NCBI RefSeq assembly: GCF_020037125.1 | Contig: NZ_JAIQDG010000047.1 | Coordinates: 24,185-88,184 of the forward strand | DNA from: Myxococcus sp. RHSTA-1-4 | GTDB taxonomy: Bacteria; Myxococcota; Myxococcia; Myxococcales; Myxococcaceae | DNA length: 64,000 nucleotides | Direction: 5' to 3' | In this document: in pieces, positions 35,223 to 45,324 of the stretch | Numbering within the stretch: position 1 is the stretch's first letter | How the letters are laid out: every line of letters begins with the position of its first letter | Made by a program: the position numbers and the translations under genes | The notes under the pieces: model-generated | What the model saw: only the letters and a program-made list of their open reading frames with translations | Database searches by the model: none | What the model was told of the DNA's origin: nothing

Positions 35223-36545
35223 ATGCGCCATCGCCTGCTCCCGCTGTCACTCCTCGCGCTCCTCGCCTCCGGCTGTGAGCGGATGCCGGAGGACCCCATC
35301 TTCGTCCACGGCCGGCTGCTGCACGCGGACGGCTCCCCCCGCGCGGACACACCCCTGCGGCTGGAGCGCGCGCGTGTGTACTCCTACGGCTCCAGCGTTC
35401 CCGAGGAGGAGCGGGACACGCGCTTCAAGCCGTACTCGGAAGGGGCCAGCAGGGCCTCCGGGGACTTCACGCTGGAGGCGCTCGCCGGCGACACCGCCGT
35501 GGAGGAGCTCAACGGTTACGAGCAGTACCACTTCCGCGTGGTCCCTCCTCTGGACGAGGACGGCCACGGCGTCTTCGTCGCCTTCGTCTTCTGGGACGAC
35601 GTGGAGCTGCCGGAGATGCGGCCGTGGGATTCGGGCCTCACCGTGAGCGACGGGCTCCAGGGCCCCACGCTGTCCTTCGGCGCCGCGCCGCCCGTGCCAC
35701 AGACGCCCCCCTCCGCGAAGCTGACGGAGTACTGGGACCAGAACACCAACACAACGATGCCCCTCTCTCCCAGCACGCCCGAGCCGGTGATGCACCTGCA
35801 CGGCGAGGGCGGACTGGTGTGGCAGTGGTTCCGCGCCACCTCGCCCTGGACGCCGAGCCCGTACGTGCTGGAGGACTTCGCGGGCGTGGAGGCGCAGCTG
35901 CGCGCGCTGAGCGCGGGCCTCTGGTTCTTCAACCCGCTGGGCGGCGAGAGCAGCACCCTCGACTTCCGCATGGAGTGGCGCACCCCGCGCAAGGCCCTGC
36001 CCGTGGGGACGCTCCGCCCCGTCAGCCGCGGCGCCGCGTGCAGCCCGGCGCCGGTGGAGGGCCCGTGCCCGTACACGGACGGGAAGCTCACCGTCCAGGA
36101 GACACATCCGGGAAGCCAGCAGCCCGGCCCGGGGAACGAGGGGGGCTTTGGCGTGGAGGCGCTGACCTTCACGCTGAACGCGCCCGCCCGCCCGCGCCGG
36201 CTGGTGATTCGCGGCCTGGAGACGACGCTCAACTACCTGGACCGCATCCGGGTGGTGCTGGAGGGAAGCGGGGACGGCGACACCTGGGGGCGCCTGGCGG
36301 ACATCCCCGTCATCCACTTCGACAAGAACGACTCCCGCCGGAACTACTACCAGTACCCGCTCTTCGGCACCGACGCGGCCAGCCCCTTCGACCCGCCGAT
36401 GGACGCCTACACGCCCTCTCTCTACCTCGACGAGCCCCTCACCGGTGACGCCCCGGTGCGCTACCTGCGGCTGCGCGTGACGGCCGAGGACGGAGAGAGC
36501 GCGGGCCGGCTGTACTCGCTGGCCGAGCTCTCCGTGTTCGAATAG
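35223..36545 (+). CDS. hypothetical lipoprotein following the TonB-dependent receptor
   Basis: This 440-residue protein has a lipoprotein signal peptide, LLPLSLLALLASGC, with the lipobox cysteine at residue 18. It starts one base after the receptor stop, so it is in the same operon and probably works with the receptor at the outer membrane. The N-terminal third resembles a carboxypeptidase-regulatory fold (VHGRLLHADGSPRADTPLRL). The C-terminal part (PRRLVIRGLETTLNYLDRIR and RYLRLRVTAEDGES) resembles a discoidin-like beta-sandwich. No catalytic motif was recognised. Confidence 0.75.
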   Translation: MRHRLLPLSLLALLASGCERMPEDPIFVHGRLLHADGSPRADTPLRLERARVYSYGSSVPEEERDTRFKPYSEGASRASGDFTLEALAGDTAVEELNGYEQYHFRVVPPLDEDGHGVFVAFVFWDDVELPEMRPWDSGLTVSDGLQGPTLSFGAAPPVPQTPPSAKLTEYWDQNTNTTMPLSPSTPEPVMHLHGEGGLVWQWFRATSPWTPSPYVLEDFAGVEAQLRALSAGLWFFNPLGGESSTLDFRMEWRTPRKALPVGTLRPVSRGAACSPAPVEGPCPYTDGKLTVQETHPGSQQPGPGNEGGFGVEALTFTLNAPARPRRLVIRGLETTLNYLDRIRVVLEGSGDGDTWGRLADIPVIHFDKNDSRRNYYQYPLFGTDAASPFDPPMDAYTPSLYLDEPLTGDAPVRYLRLRVTAEDGESAGRLYSLAELSVFE

Positions 36546-36560
36546 GCGCCCGGACGCGCG

Positions 36561-37133
36561 TCAGAAGTGGCCCCCCAGCCCGAAGACGGCGCGGTCGTTG
36601 ACGAACCCCACCGTGGGGGCAAGCCCGAAGGGTAGGGCCGGCCTGTCCCGCGCCGCGCGCGAGCGGGAGCGCTTCGCGGCCTCCTCGACCTCGACGCAGT
36701 CCTCGTCCTCCTCGGTGCACTCCTCGGAGCAGGCACCACCGGCACAGGCCAGGATGAGGAGGTAGGTCAGGCCGGCCGCGGCCCCCAGGGCCAGCCCCCC
36801 GAGCAGGATGCTGTCGCATTCCCTGTCGCCCGCTCCCGCGGCGACACAGAGGGTGATGCCGGTGATGAACCCGGCCCCGGTGAGTATCAGGGGCACCAGC
36901 CAGACGTGCGTCGGGATGAGGGGCTCCTCCTCGGTGCCGGTGACGCTGGCGGACGAGAACGCTCGCGCGCGGTTGCCTCCCGCCCATCCGCGCATCAGCG
37001 GAGTGCCCCTGTCCAGCAGGCGCGCGGACCGCGTGCCCGAGGAGAAATCGAACGCGCGGCTCTCCGCTCTCACCACCGCGGGGGACAGGAACCACAACCA
37101 GAGCAAGGTGAACGCGACGGCACGCCTCTTCAT
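36561..37133 (-). CDS. hypothetical membrane protein with signal peptide
   Basis: This 190-residue protein has a signal peptide (FTLLWLWFLSPAVVRA), two adjacent membrane helices at about residues 80-130, and a cysteine/acidic stretch (CSEECTEEDEDCVEVEE). The C terminus ends GFVNDRAVFGLGGHF, like an outer-membrane strand. ATG 37133 is the natural start of the signal peptide. It converges on the lipoprotein gene with 15 bp between the stops. No family recognised. Confidence 0.65.
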   Translation of the reverse strand: MKRRAVAFTLLWLWFLSPAVVRAESRAFDFSSGTRSARLLDRGTPLMRGWAGGNRARAFSSASVTGTEEEPLIPTHVWLVPLILTGAGFITGITLCVAAGAGDRECDSILLGGLALGAAAGLTYLLILACAGGACSEECTEEDEDCVEVEEAAKRSRSRAARDRPALPFGLAPTVGFVNDRAVFGLGGHF

Positions 37134-37523
37134 ACGACGGCTCCCACGAGGTGGACCCGGCCGGCCACACGCGGTGGCAACAGCAAGCCCCATGCCCCGC
37201 GAGGTGAGAGGAACATCGCGGCCCCCCGCGGCCGGGCCGTGCAGCGCGTTGCACACGTGAGCGTCGCCCCCGAGGCATGGATGTCGCGCCCGTGACGGGG
37301 ACCTGGCATCACGCGGTTACGACATCCATGTCAGTGCGGCGCACTACCGGTGCGTACGCTCCCGCCGCGTGTGGCCGGACCCGCGGCGACAGCGCTCCCA
37401 CCTGTGGTTCGGCGCCTACGACACCAGCCTCTCGACGGGCAGGGGCCACCAGGCTGTGCATGGAGACGCTGAAGGTGACGGCCCCCGGCGGGCCGGAGCG
37501 GATTCCTTGACCCCCGCGCTCCC
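37134..37523. other. intergenic region
   Basis: This 390-bp stretch lies between the divergent membrane-protein and penicillin-binding-protein genes. Short open frames here have no family resemblance and no ribosome site. I see no clear promoter box, hairpin or repeat. Confidence 0.4.
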
Positions 37524-39401
37524 GTGCGCGACAGAGGCCGCGTGTCTCGGCGAGCGTGGAGGGTTGGAGTCAGTGCCTGGGTTGCCCTGCTGCTGTCGGC
37601 CTGTGCCTCCGTGCGGGGCCGGCCGGCGGACGGGCCGGTCGACGAGGCCGAGGCGTACCTGCGGGCCTGGGCGGCGAATGACCTGGCCGCCCTGCGCCGC
37701 GCGGTGGCCGCGCCCCCCGCGGGCTTCGAGGAGGAGCACCAGCGCTTCCGCGACGGACTGCGCATCGTCTCCTCCCGCTTCGAGCTCGGCCGCATCGAGC
37801 GCGACGGTGAGCACGCGACGGCCACCTTCCGCGCCGTCCACCTGCTGCGAGGGCTCGGCGAGTGGGAGCTGGAGGGCACGCTGCCCTTCGTGCGCCGCGA
37901 GGGGCGCTGGCTCGTGCGCTGGACTCCCTCCGTGCTGCACCCGGAAGCGCGAGCGGGGGACCGCTTCTCCCGCACCCGGACGCGCCCGCCGCGCGCCGAC
38001 CTGCTCGACGGCAGCGGCGAGCCCCTCACCCATGAGGGCGAGGTCATCAGCATCGGCGTCGACCCCTCGCGCATCCGGAGCCAGGCCGATGTCGCCTCCG
38101 CGCTCCAGGCGCAGCTGGGCGTGGACCCGGCGCGGCTGGACAAGGTGCTGAGCGCGGCCGGCGCGGCCTCCGAGCGCTTCGTGCCCGTCATCGACATACG
38201 GCCCGAGCGCTACCAGCAGGTGCGCCCCGCGCTGGCCCCCGTGCCCGGCATCTTCTTCCGGCGCAAGACGGCCCGGCTGTCTCCCGCGGAGGGCTTCGCC
38301 GCCCATACCCTGGGCCGCGTGGGCGAGGTGACGGCCGAGCTGCTCGCACAGCTGGGCCCGCTGTACCAGCCGGGAGACCTGGTGGGCCTGTCCGGACTGG
38401 AGCGGGCCCTCGAGCCACGGCTCGCGGGACGTCCCTCGGGCGAGGTGCTCCTCACCTCCGCGGCGGGTGAGCCGCGCGTCCTGTTCCGCTTCGAGGGTGA
38501 GCCGGGAATGCCCGTGTCCACCACGCTGCTCCCGCGCGTGCAGGCGGCGGCGGAGGCGGCGCTGGAGGGCGTGGAGCTGCCGGCGGCGCTCGTGGCGGTG
38601 GACAGCAACACGGGCGCCATCCTCGCCGTCGCGAGCCGGCCGCTCGGGCAGGCCTTGAACCGCGCCCTCACCGGCCGCTATCCGCCGGGCTCCACGTTCA
38701 AGGTCGTCACCACGGAGGCCCTGCTCGCGCGGGGGATGGACGTGAACGCCCGCGTGTCCTGCCCGCCCGTGGCGGCGGTGAGCGGGAAGTCGTTCCGCAA
38801 CTTCGAGGACGAGGCGATGGGCGACACCACGCTGAAGCAGGTCTTCGCCCACTCGTGCAACACCGCCTTCGTGATGCTCGCGGCGAGCCTGGGCGGCGAG
38901 GCGCTCGCGGAGGCGTCCCGGCGCTTCGGCTTCAACGTGGAGTACAACGCGGGGCTGCCCTCTCCCGGCGGCTCGTTTCCCATGCCCCGGGACGCGGCGG
39001 AGCTGGCCGCTGCCGCCATCGGGCAGGGCCGCGTGCTGGCCACGCCGCTGCACATGGCCTCCGTCGCCGCCGCGGCCGAGTCGGGCCTGTGGCGGGCGCC
39101 CTACCTCGTGACGGACCTGGAGGACGGGCCGAGCGCCGCGCTGGAGAACGATGCCCGTGCGCCCCTGTCCACGCTGATGCGCGCCGCCGTCGCGGAGGGG
39201 ACAGGCAAGGCGGCCTCGGGTGTGCCGGGGCTCGCCGGCAAGACGGGCACCGCCGAGTTCGGCACCGTCCCCCCGCTGCCCACACACGCGTGGTTCATCG
39301 GCTACCGCAACGGCGTCGGCTTCGCCGTCCTGGTGGAGGGCGGTGGCGTGGGCGGCCGTGTCGCCGCGCCCATCGCCGCGAGGTTCGCCTCGGCCCTGTG
39401 A
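37524..39401 (+). CDS. penicillin-binding protein, PBP2a-like lipoprotein transpeptidase
   Basis: This 625-residue protein has a lipobox-like VSAWVALLLSAC at residues 16-27 and an NTF2-like MecA_N-type domain at about 38-140. A dimerisation region follows, then a transpeptidase domain with SxxK at Ser390-Lys393 (PPGSTFKVVT), HSCN as the second motif, and KTGT starting at Lys573. It would cross-link peptidoglycan outside the inner membrane. The layout resembles class B PBPs such as MecA, but the pasta-like tail is absent. GTG 37524 gives the signal sequence. It stands alone, without neighbouring cell-wall genes. Confidence 0.85.
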   Translation: MRDRGRVSRRAWRVGVSAWVALLLSACASVRGRPADGPVDEAEAYLRAWAANDLAALRRAVAAPPAGFEEEHQRFRDGLRIVSSRFELGRIERDGEHATATFRAVHLLRGLGEWELEGTLPFVRREGRWLVRWTPSVLHPEARAGDRFSRTRTRPPRADLLDGSGEPLTHEGEVISIGVDPSRIRSQADVASALQAQLGVDPARLDKVLSAAGAASERFVPVIDIRPERYQQVRPALAPVPGIFFRRKTARLSPAEGFAAHTLGRVGEVTAELLAQLGPLYQPGDLVGLSGLERALEPRLAGRPSGEVLLTSAAGEPRVLFRFEGEPGMPVSTTLLPRVQAAAEAALEGVELPAALVAVDSNTGAILAVASRPLGQALNRALTGRYPPGSTFKVVTTEALLARGMDVNARVSCPPVAAVSGKSFRNFEDEAMGDTTLKQVFAHSCNTAFVMLAASLGGEALAEASRRFGFNVEYNAGLPSPGGSFPMPRDAAELAAAAIGQGRVLATPLHMASVAAAAESGLWRAPYLVTDLEDGPSAALENDARAPLSTLMRAAVAEGTGKAASGVPGLAGKTGTAEFGTVPPLPTHAWFIGYRNGVGFAVLVEGGGVGGRVAAPIAARFASAL

Positions 39402-39507
39402 CTGTTGGCGGTCAACCACACGCGCCTCGAAGGGCCTCCTCGGGTTGCCCCTCCTGATTCACGGGGAGTAGATTTCGCTCTGTCGCACGGTTCGGAGTGG
39501 GGGACTG

Positions 39508-41556
39508 ATGAGGCAGCCCGAGACGGCGTTCGACGCGGTCCCCCTCAGCCCGGCCCATCACTTCCGCCTGTATTACTTCGCGGCGGTGTCGAGGGTGCTC
39601 TCGCGCGTGGCGGCGGGCTTCCCGTCGGAGGCCACCGCCTTCGAGGAGTTCCCGTTCCTCGCCGGCTACCGCGACGAGCTGGCCGCGCTGGGCGCCGCCG
39701 GGCGTGACGAGGCCTGGTGGCAGGCGGCCCTCGCGGCCTGGGAGCGGCGAGTCCCGGGCCACCTGCCGGTGCGGGCCCTGCGCGAGGCGGCGCGACTGGA
39801 CCACCGGGCGCTCACCCTCCTCTTCTGTGCCGGCCTCACCGAGGAGGACGCGCGCTTCGGCATCCTCTTCGAGGCGCTCCAGGCGGCTCCAGCGATGCAT
39901 CGCCCGACACTGGGGCTGCTCCACGCGTGGTGGAACACCGACGGAGGCGAGGCACGCGCGGCCCTGGAGCCGCTCCGCGAGGCCGGCCTCCTGCGGGTGA
40001 CCAACCCCGACGCGCCGCGCGTCGAGTGGGCCTTCGAGGTCCCCGGCGCGCTGTGGGACGCGCTGCGCGGCGACGTCCGGGCCCGCCCGCTCCCGTGGCT
40101 CCGCCACCGCCCGGCGGCGGAGCTGATGGACATCTCACGGCTGATTCTCCCGGACGCCACGCGCGACACCGTCGAGCGCCTGCCTCCGCTGCTGGAGCGG
40201 CGGGAGGTCCGTACGTTGCTGGTGCGCGGGCCCCGGCATGGCGGGCGGCGCACGGTGGTGGGCGCCCTCGCTCGCGCGCTGGGCCGTGGCCTGCTGGAGG
40301 TGGAGCTGCCCACGCCCCGCGACGACGCGCACGCGCGCCTGGCCGGGACGCTGGCCACGCTGCTCCATGCCCTGCCCGTGGTCGTCGTGGAGACCACGCC
40401 GGGAGAGGTGTACGAGCTGCCCCCGCCAGGCGCCTGTGATGCCCCCGTCGCCGTCGTGCTCGGCCGTCATGGCGGCGTGAGTGGCGCCGTCGAGCGCGCG
40501 CTGACGCTGACACTCGAGACGCCGGCTCCCGCGGCGCGGCGCGCGCACTGGCTCCGCACGCAGGCCGTGGACGAGAGCGAGCTGGAGACCCTCGCCACGC
40601 GCTTCCGCCTCACGAGCGGCCACATCCACACCGCCGCGGAGCTGGCCCGCTCGCACGCGGCGCTGGCGGGCCGCCGCCGCATCACCGCCGAGGACGTGCG
40701 CCGCGCGGTCGGCTCGCTGGACCGGCAGGCGCTCGACGCGCTCGCGACGCGTCTGGAGACGGGCGGCGACTGGAGCGAGCTCGCGGTCGCCGCCGAGGTG
40801 CAGCGGGAGCTGGACCACCTGGAGCGGCGATGCAGCCAGCGCGAGCGGCTCCAGGACGCCGTCGGGCCCGCACTGGGCCGGCAGCTCCGTCCCGGTGTGC
40901 GCGCGCTGTTCCGGGGGCCCAGCGGCACGGGCAAGACGCTGGCGGCGCGACTGCTCGCCGCGCGGCTGGGGATGGAGCTCTACAAGGTGGACCTCTCCAG
41001 CGTCGTGAACAAGTACATCGGCGAGACGGAGAAGAACCTCAACCGCATCTTCTCGCTCGCCGAGGAGCTCGACGTCGTGCTCCTGCTCGACGAAGGCGAC
41101 GCGCTGCTGGCGAAGCGCACCGCCGTGCAGACCTCGAACGACCGGTACGCGAACCTGGAGACGAACTACCTCCTCCAGCGCATCGAGTCCTTCGAGGGCA
41201 TCCTGGTCATCACCACCAACGCGGGGGACCAGATGGACACGGCGTTCGCCCGGCGCATGGACGTCAGCGTCGACTTCCGCCCGCCCGATGCCGCCGAGCG
41301 CTGGGGCATCTGGCGGCTCCACCTGCCGGTGACACACACCGTGGAGGACGGATTCCTCCACGAGGTGGCCGCGCGCTGCAATCTCTCGGGCGGGCAGATA
41401 CGCAACGTGGTCCTGCACGCGGCGACCCTCGCGCTCGACGATGGAGGAGTCATGGACACCGAGCACCTCGACGCGGCCATCCAGCGTGAGTACCGGAAGT
41501 CCGGTGGCGTCTGCCCGCTGAAGCGCGTCGCGGGCCCGGTCCGGAGCGTGCGCTGA
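39508..41556 (+). CDS. AAA+ ATPase, injection-system type
   Basis: This 682-residue protein has a helical N-terminal domain, a degenerate first nucleotide-binding region (TLLVRGPRHGGRRTVVGAL), and an intact AAA+ module. The module has Walker A GPSGTGKT at 470-477, Walker B VLLLDEGDALL near 525, sensor ITTNAGD and an arginine finger FARRMD. The C-terminal HLDAAIQREYRKSG helix is typical of AAA proteins encoded with extracellular contractile injection systems, where they are thought to unfold or load components. Its TGA overlaps the ATG of the toxin gene by one base, so a role in folding or loading that toxin is likely. No sheath or tube genes lie in the window. Confidence 0.8.
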   Translation: MRQPETAFDAVPLSPAHHFRLYYFAAVSRVLSRVAAGFPSEATAFEEFPFLAGYRDELAALGAAGRDEAWWQAALAAWERRVPGHLPVRALREAARLDHRALTLLFCAGLTEEDARFGILFEALQAAPAMHRPTLGLLHAWWNTDGGEARAALEPLREAGLLRVTNPDAPRVEWAFEVPGALWDALRGDVRARPLPWLRHRPAAELMDISRLILPDATRDTVERLPPLLERREVRTLLVRGPRHGGRRTVVGALARALGRGLLEVELPTPRDDAHARLAGTLATLLHALPVVVVETTPGEVYELPPPGACDAPVAVVLGRHGGVSGAVERALTLTLETPAPAARRAHWLRTQAVDESELETLATRFRLTSGHIHTAAELARSHAALAGRRRITAEDVRRAVGSLDRQALDALATRLETGGDWSELAVAAEVQRELDHLERRCSQRERLQDAVGPALGRQLRPGVRALFRGPSGTGKTLAARLLAARLGMELYKVDLSSVVNKYIGETEKNLNRIFSLAEELDVVLLLDEGDALLAKRTAVQTSNDRYANLETNYLLQRIESFEGILVITTNAGDQMDTAFARRMDVSVDFRPPDAAERWGIWRLHLPVTHTVEDGFLHEVAARCNLSGGQIRNVVLHAATLALDDGGVMDTEHLDAAIQREYRKSGGVCPLKRVAGPVRSVR

Positions 41557-44500
41557 TGGCCGGCCCCACACGCACGACACGCCCGAGCGCGCCCGCCCCC
41601 GCCACGTCGCGCCCCGCGCCCGCGCCGTCCCGGGGGCCCACCCCCACGGCTTCCTCCGGCCGGGTGGGCGGCGCCCCGACTGTGCGGCTGACGGCGGAGC
41701 CGGTGGGGCGCACCGTGACGGTCGGCGAGGTGGACCTCTCCTCGGGACAGCTCCTGATTCCCGAGGCCACCGCCGCCGAGGCTCGGCCCGGACGCGACCT
41801 GGACGTGCCCGTGCGGCTGCCCGGGCTCGCCGAGGGCACCATCAAGGTCCGCAAGCGCGGCGACACCTTCAGCACCACCGGCGCGGGCACCGCCATCCGC
41901 CTGCAGCACCCCGCGCTCGCTTCACTCGCGGACACGGTGCCAACGGTGCTTGTGGTGGTGGTGCGGGAGAACGTCGTCACCGGCTGGGTGGGTGTCGGCC
42001 AGCCGGGCCCCGTGCGCGGCACGCGGCGGGCGCTGGTGGACGGGATGATTCGCGGCTCCGAGGCGCTCGGCCTGCTGGGGATGTCGAGAATCACCGTTCC
42101 CCGGGTGGTCAACGAGTTCGAGGCCGGGCGCATCAACGTCGCCGTGGAGAACCTGGGCTTCCGCCTGGGCGGCTACCTGGAGGGCACCGGCACCCTTCGC
42201 CTCGACAGCCAGGCCTTGCAGGTGGAGGGCGGCGCGCGCATCGACATCCCGGGCGGCTCGGGGGGTGAATTGCGCGTGCGCCGCGGCTCCAACGGCGTGC
42301 TGGGCGGCGACCTGCGGATGACGGTCGCCATCGGCCCGGCGTCGGGCACCGTGGTGGCGCGGCTCGACCAGGGCTTCGTCCACGTCCAGGGCACGGTGGG
42401 CTACCGCACCGAGCGCATGAGCGGCAGCCTCACGCTCATCGCCACCGACGAGCGCACCGCGAGAGACCTCACCACGCGGACCGACCTGGACCCGTCCGCG
42501 CTGCCCGTCGCGCAGCCGGGTCCGGACAACCCGCCGCGGCCGGGACGGCGCGCCTTCTGCGGCTGGGGTGAGCTGTCCATCACCCTCACGCCCTGGCTGT
42601 CCGGGCGGGCGCGCGTCCTGGTCAACAACCAGGCGCAGGCCACCATCATCGGAGAGATTCGCCCGCAGCGGGAGCTCATCCTCTTCCCGGAGCGGGAGTG
42701 GAACCGGCGCCTGTTCCGCGTGGAGATTCGCGCGGGCTACGGCATCCCCGTGGTGGGCCAGGTGTTCGTGTTCGCCAACATCGGCCTGGAGGCGCTGGCG
42801 CGCGTGGGGCCGGGGCGGCTGCACAACATGAGCGTGTCGGGGCAGTTCTCCACGGACCCGCGGGTGGAGAACCTCTTCACCATCCAGGGCTCGCTCAACA
42901 TCTCCGCCTTCGCGGGGCTGCGCCTGCGCGCCGAGGGCGGCGTCGGCCTCACCCTCCTGGGCCACGACATCAAGGCCGGCGTGGGGCTGAACGCGCTGGC
43001 CGGCATCCGCGGCTATGTGGACGCGACACCGCGCATCGGCCGGCGGCAGAACGCGGCCGGGCGCCCCGAGTGGTTCATCGGCGGCCACCTGGAAATCGCC
43101 GCGCAGCCCTTCCTGGGCTTCAGCGGCGACCTGTTCGTGGAGCTGGACTCGCCCTGGTGGTCGCCCGCGCCGGACAAGCGGTGGACGTGGCCGCTGGGCA
43201 GCCTGGAGTACCCGCTGCCGGGCGAGTTCGGCATCGGCGCGGACGTGGACTACGTGCTCGGCTCCCGCCAGTGGCCCACCGTCCAGTTCGGCGAGGTGGA
43301 CTTCGACTCCAGCAAGTTCATGACGGACCTGCTGAACGACAACGCGCAGCGCGGAGGCGGCGGCGAGCGGCGGCGGCCGGGCACCTGGCGCGAGGGCACC
43401 GGCGGCGGCGCCCCGGGAGGCGCACGGGGCGGGCGCGGCGGCCCCGGACGCCGCCCCGGCACGGAGAGCTTCGACGGCCCCATCGGCGAGACGATGACGT
43501 TCTCCGACGGGAGGGAGACGCACCGCCTCTTCATCCAGGAGGCCGCGCGGGACACCACGCCGATGATGGCGAGCGAGGTGGAGCGCATCGAGGCGAAGAT
43601 TGCCCGCTGGCAGCGGGGGCTGGAGCTGGTGCCCGACACGGACCGCCCGACGGTGCGCAACCTGCTGCCCCAGGTGAGGGACCGCGCGCACGACCTCGAC
43701 CAGCTCGCGGACGAGCAGAAGGCGCTGAAGGAGGCCGAGCGGAGCGCCGCCGCCACGTACGAGCGGCACCGGGGGGAGCGCCGCAGGCGTCCCGGACAGA
43801 ATCAGCGCAAGCGGCCGGCGGAGATTCGCAGGCGCGTGCGCGAGGCGCAGACCCGGCTGAAGGAGCTGCTGCGGCAGGTGAGCACGCTGGTGGCGGACGA
43901 GCCGTTCCGGCCCATCGACCGCACGGCCCAGATGGCCCACGGAGGAAGGGAGCCGGTCCAGCTCACCGAGGCGGGCGGGAGGGCCCGGCTGCGCGTGTCC
44001 AACGTCGACGAGGCGGGAATGTTCGTGCGGGTCGCCTCGGGCACGCCGATGTCACGGGCGCTGAACCAGACCGGACCGAACCTCATCCGCTCCACCCTGA
44101 GCGGCGTGCAGCAGCGCGCGGTGCGGTTCAGGGCCACGCGCATCATCGGCGGCCGCATCAACTCCCGCGCGCGGGGGGCGCTGATTGCTCCGTTGAACGA
44201 GGTGGTCAACCTCGTCCGCAACGTGGGCAACATCATGCGCATCGCGGCCCTCTCTCGCGCGCTGCGCATCAACCCCTTCACCCCGCCGCGCACGCTGTCG
44301 TTCCTGTCCAACCCCCGGAGGTATCCGGACCGGCGGGAGATGGGCCGCGCCGAGTACCGCCTCTACTTCCGGCAGGAGATGGCGCGCCAGCTGCTGCTCC
44401 AGCAGCGCGGCATCAACCAGTACACCATCGACCGGTGGGTGGTGAACCTGGCGCTGTTCCGCCTGAACGCCGGCCTGTACCGGCAGATGGACCGCGGCGC

Positions 44501-45323
44501 GCGCGAGGTCGTCCTGCGGCGCCTGCGTGAGCGCGCGGCCGCGGCCCTGGTCCGCGCGAGCGAATATCTGGGGAGGCTGGAGCGGCGGCAGGCCCGGCTG
44601 GTGGCGGAGCGCAACAACGTCCAGCAGCAGCTCGCCGCACTGGGCAGCGCCCATCGCGGGCTCCAGGCCGTCACGGACGACCTGACCGAGGTGCAGCGGC
44701 TCATCACGCGGACCAACGAGCTGCTGCGCAGGGCCCAGGTCGCCGCGGACGGAATCCTCCGGGCACAGGGCTCGAGAGACCTGATGGGCGTCGAGGTCGA
44801 TGACCGGGGCAATCAACTGCCGCGGCCCCTGCGCGAGGACCTGCGTCCCGTGCAGGAGGTCCGCCGCTACGGGCGGAGCACCCGGGACGTCGTCATCTAT
44901 TACGACCTGCGCATCCTCGGGCGGCAGAACAACGAGATACCCTTCCGGGACCGCCTCAACCCCTACTACGAGGAGATGCGCCGGCGCGTTCCCCTCTGGG
45001 TGCAGTTCGGGCGGCTGAGCAACGGGTTCCAGAGCTTCGCCGTCCTCCACAACCCCGACCAGGTGGCGGGCGGAGAGGACGCCTTCCCCGAGCTCCAGTT
45101 CCCGGCCGGCAATGACTACACCGACGCCGCCTGGACGCGGTTCTTCCAGCAGATGCGGCGCTACGTCGGCAACTCCATGGTGAACAGCCGCATCGGCGAG
45201 CAGTGGGGCAACCGGATGAACGAGGAGGCGCAGACCCTCATGCGCCTCATCCCGGTGCACTCGCACCCCATCTGGAGGAACAACTTCCGCTTCGTCATGA
45301 ACCCGCCGGCGGGGACACCGTGA
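41556..45323 (+). CDS. large effector with C-terminal Ntox15-like DNase domain
   Basis: This 1255-residue protein has a proline/threonine-rich N terminus (about 1-40), then a long beta-rich region to about 600. A glycine/arginine linker near 605-645, a helical coiled-coil segment at about 665-780, and a C-terminal toxin domain from about 920 follow. The toxin domain carries QRGINQYTIDRWVVN, the HxxD active-site motif LHNPDQVAGG with His1165 and Asp1168, and SMVNSRIGEQWGNR, all features of Ntox15 DNases such as Agrobacterium Tde1. No PAAR, VgrG or signal peptide is visible. It is coupled to the AAA+ gene upstream, and a Tdi1-like immunity gene follows one base after the stop. Confidence 0.8.
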   Translation: MAGPTRTTRPSAPAPATSRPAPAPSRGPTPTASSGRVGGAPTVRLTAEPVGRTVTVGEVDLSSGQLLIPEATAAEARPGRDLDVPVRLPGLAEGTIKVRKRGDTFSTTGAGTAIRLQHPALASLADTVPTVLVVVVRENVVTGWVGVGQPGPVRGTRRALVDGMIRGSEALGLLGMSRITVPRVVNEFEAGRINVAVENLGFRLGGYLEGTGTLRLDSQALQVEGGARIDIPGGSGGELRVRRGSNGVLGGDLRMTVAIGPASGTVVARLDQGFVHVQGTVGYRTERMSGSLTLIATDERTARDLTTRTDLDPSALPVAQPGPDNPPRPGRRAFCGWGELSITLTPWLSGRARVLVNNQAQATIIGEIRPQRELILFPEREWNRRLFRVEIRAGYGIPVVGQVFVFANIGLEALARVGPGRLHNMSVSGQFSTDPRVENLFTIQGSLNISAFAGLRLRAEGGVGLTLLGHDIKAGVGLNALAGIRGYVDATPRIGRRQNAAGRPEWFIGGHLEIAAQPFLGFSGDLFVELDSPWWSPAPDKRWTWPLGSLEYPLPGEFGIGADVDYVLGSRQWPTVQFGEVDFDSSKFMTDLLNDNAQRGGGGERRRPGTWREGTGGGAPGGARGGRGGPGRRPGTESFDGPIGETMTFSDGRETHRLFIQEAARDTTPMMASEVERIEAKIARWQRGLELVPDTDRPTVRNLLPQVRDRAHDLDQLADEQKALKEAERSAAATYERHRGERRRRPGQNQRKRPAEIRRRVREAQTRLKELLRQVSTLVADEPFRPIDRTAQMAHGGREPVQLTEAGGRARLRVSNVDEAGMFVRVASGTPMSRALNQTGPNLIRSTLSGVQQRAVRFRATRIIGGRINSRARGALIAPLNEVVNLVRNVGNIMRIAALSRALRINPFTPPRTLSFLSNPRRYPDRREMGRAEYRLYFRQEMARQLLLQQRGINQYTIDRWVVNLALFRLNAGLYRQMDRGAREVVLRRLRERAAAALVRASEYLGRLERRQARLVAERNNVQQQLAALGSAHRGLQAVTDDLTEVQRLITRTNELLRRAQVAADGILRAQGSRDLMGVEVDDRGNQLPRPLREDLRPVQEVRRYGRSTRDVVIYYDLRILGRQNNEIPFRDRLNPYYEEMRRRVPLWVQFGRLSNGFQSFAVLHNPDQVAGGEDAFPELQFPAGNDYTDAAWTRFFQQMRRYVGNSMVNSRIGEQWGNRMNEEAQTLMRLIPVHSHPIWRNNFRFVMNPPAGTP

Positions 45324-45324
45324 C

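Noticed and set aside
32363..35350. 995-residue minus-strand frame opposite the TonB-dependent receptor
   Set aside because: Composition is that of an antisense shadow; the plus-strand frame has signal peptide, TonB, plug and barrel features.
39508..41556. AAA+ protein as a MoxR or ClpV-type T6SS ATPase
   Set aside because: A single intact AAA module with this C-terminal helix and no ClpV N-domain fits the injection-system-associated type better, and T6SS core genes are absent here.
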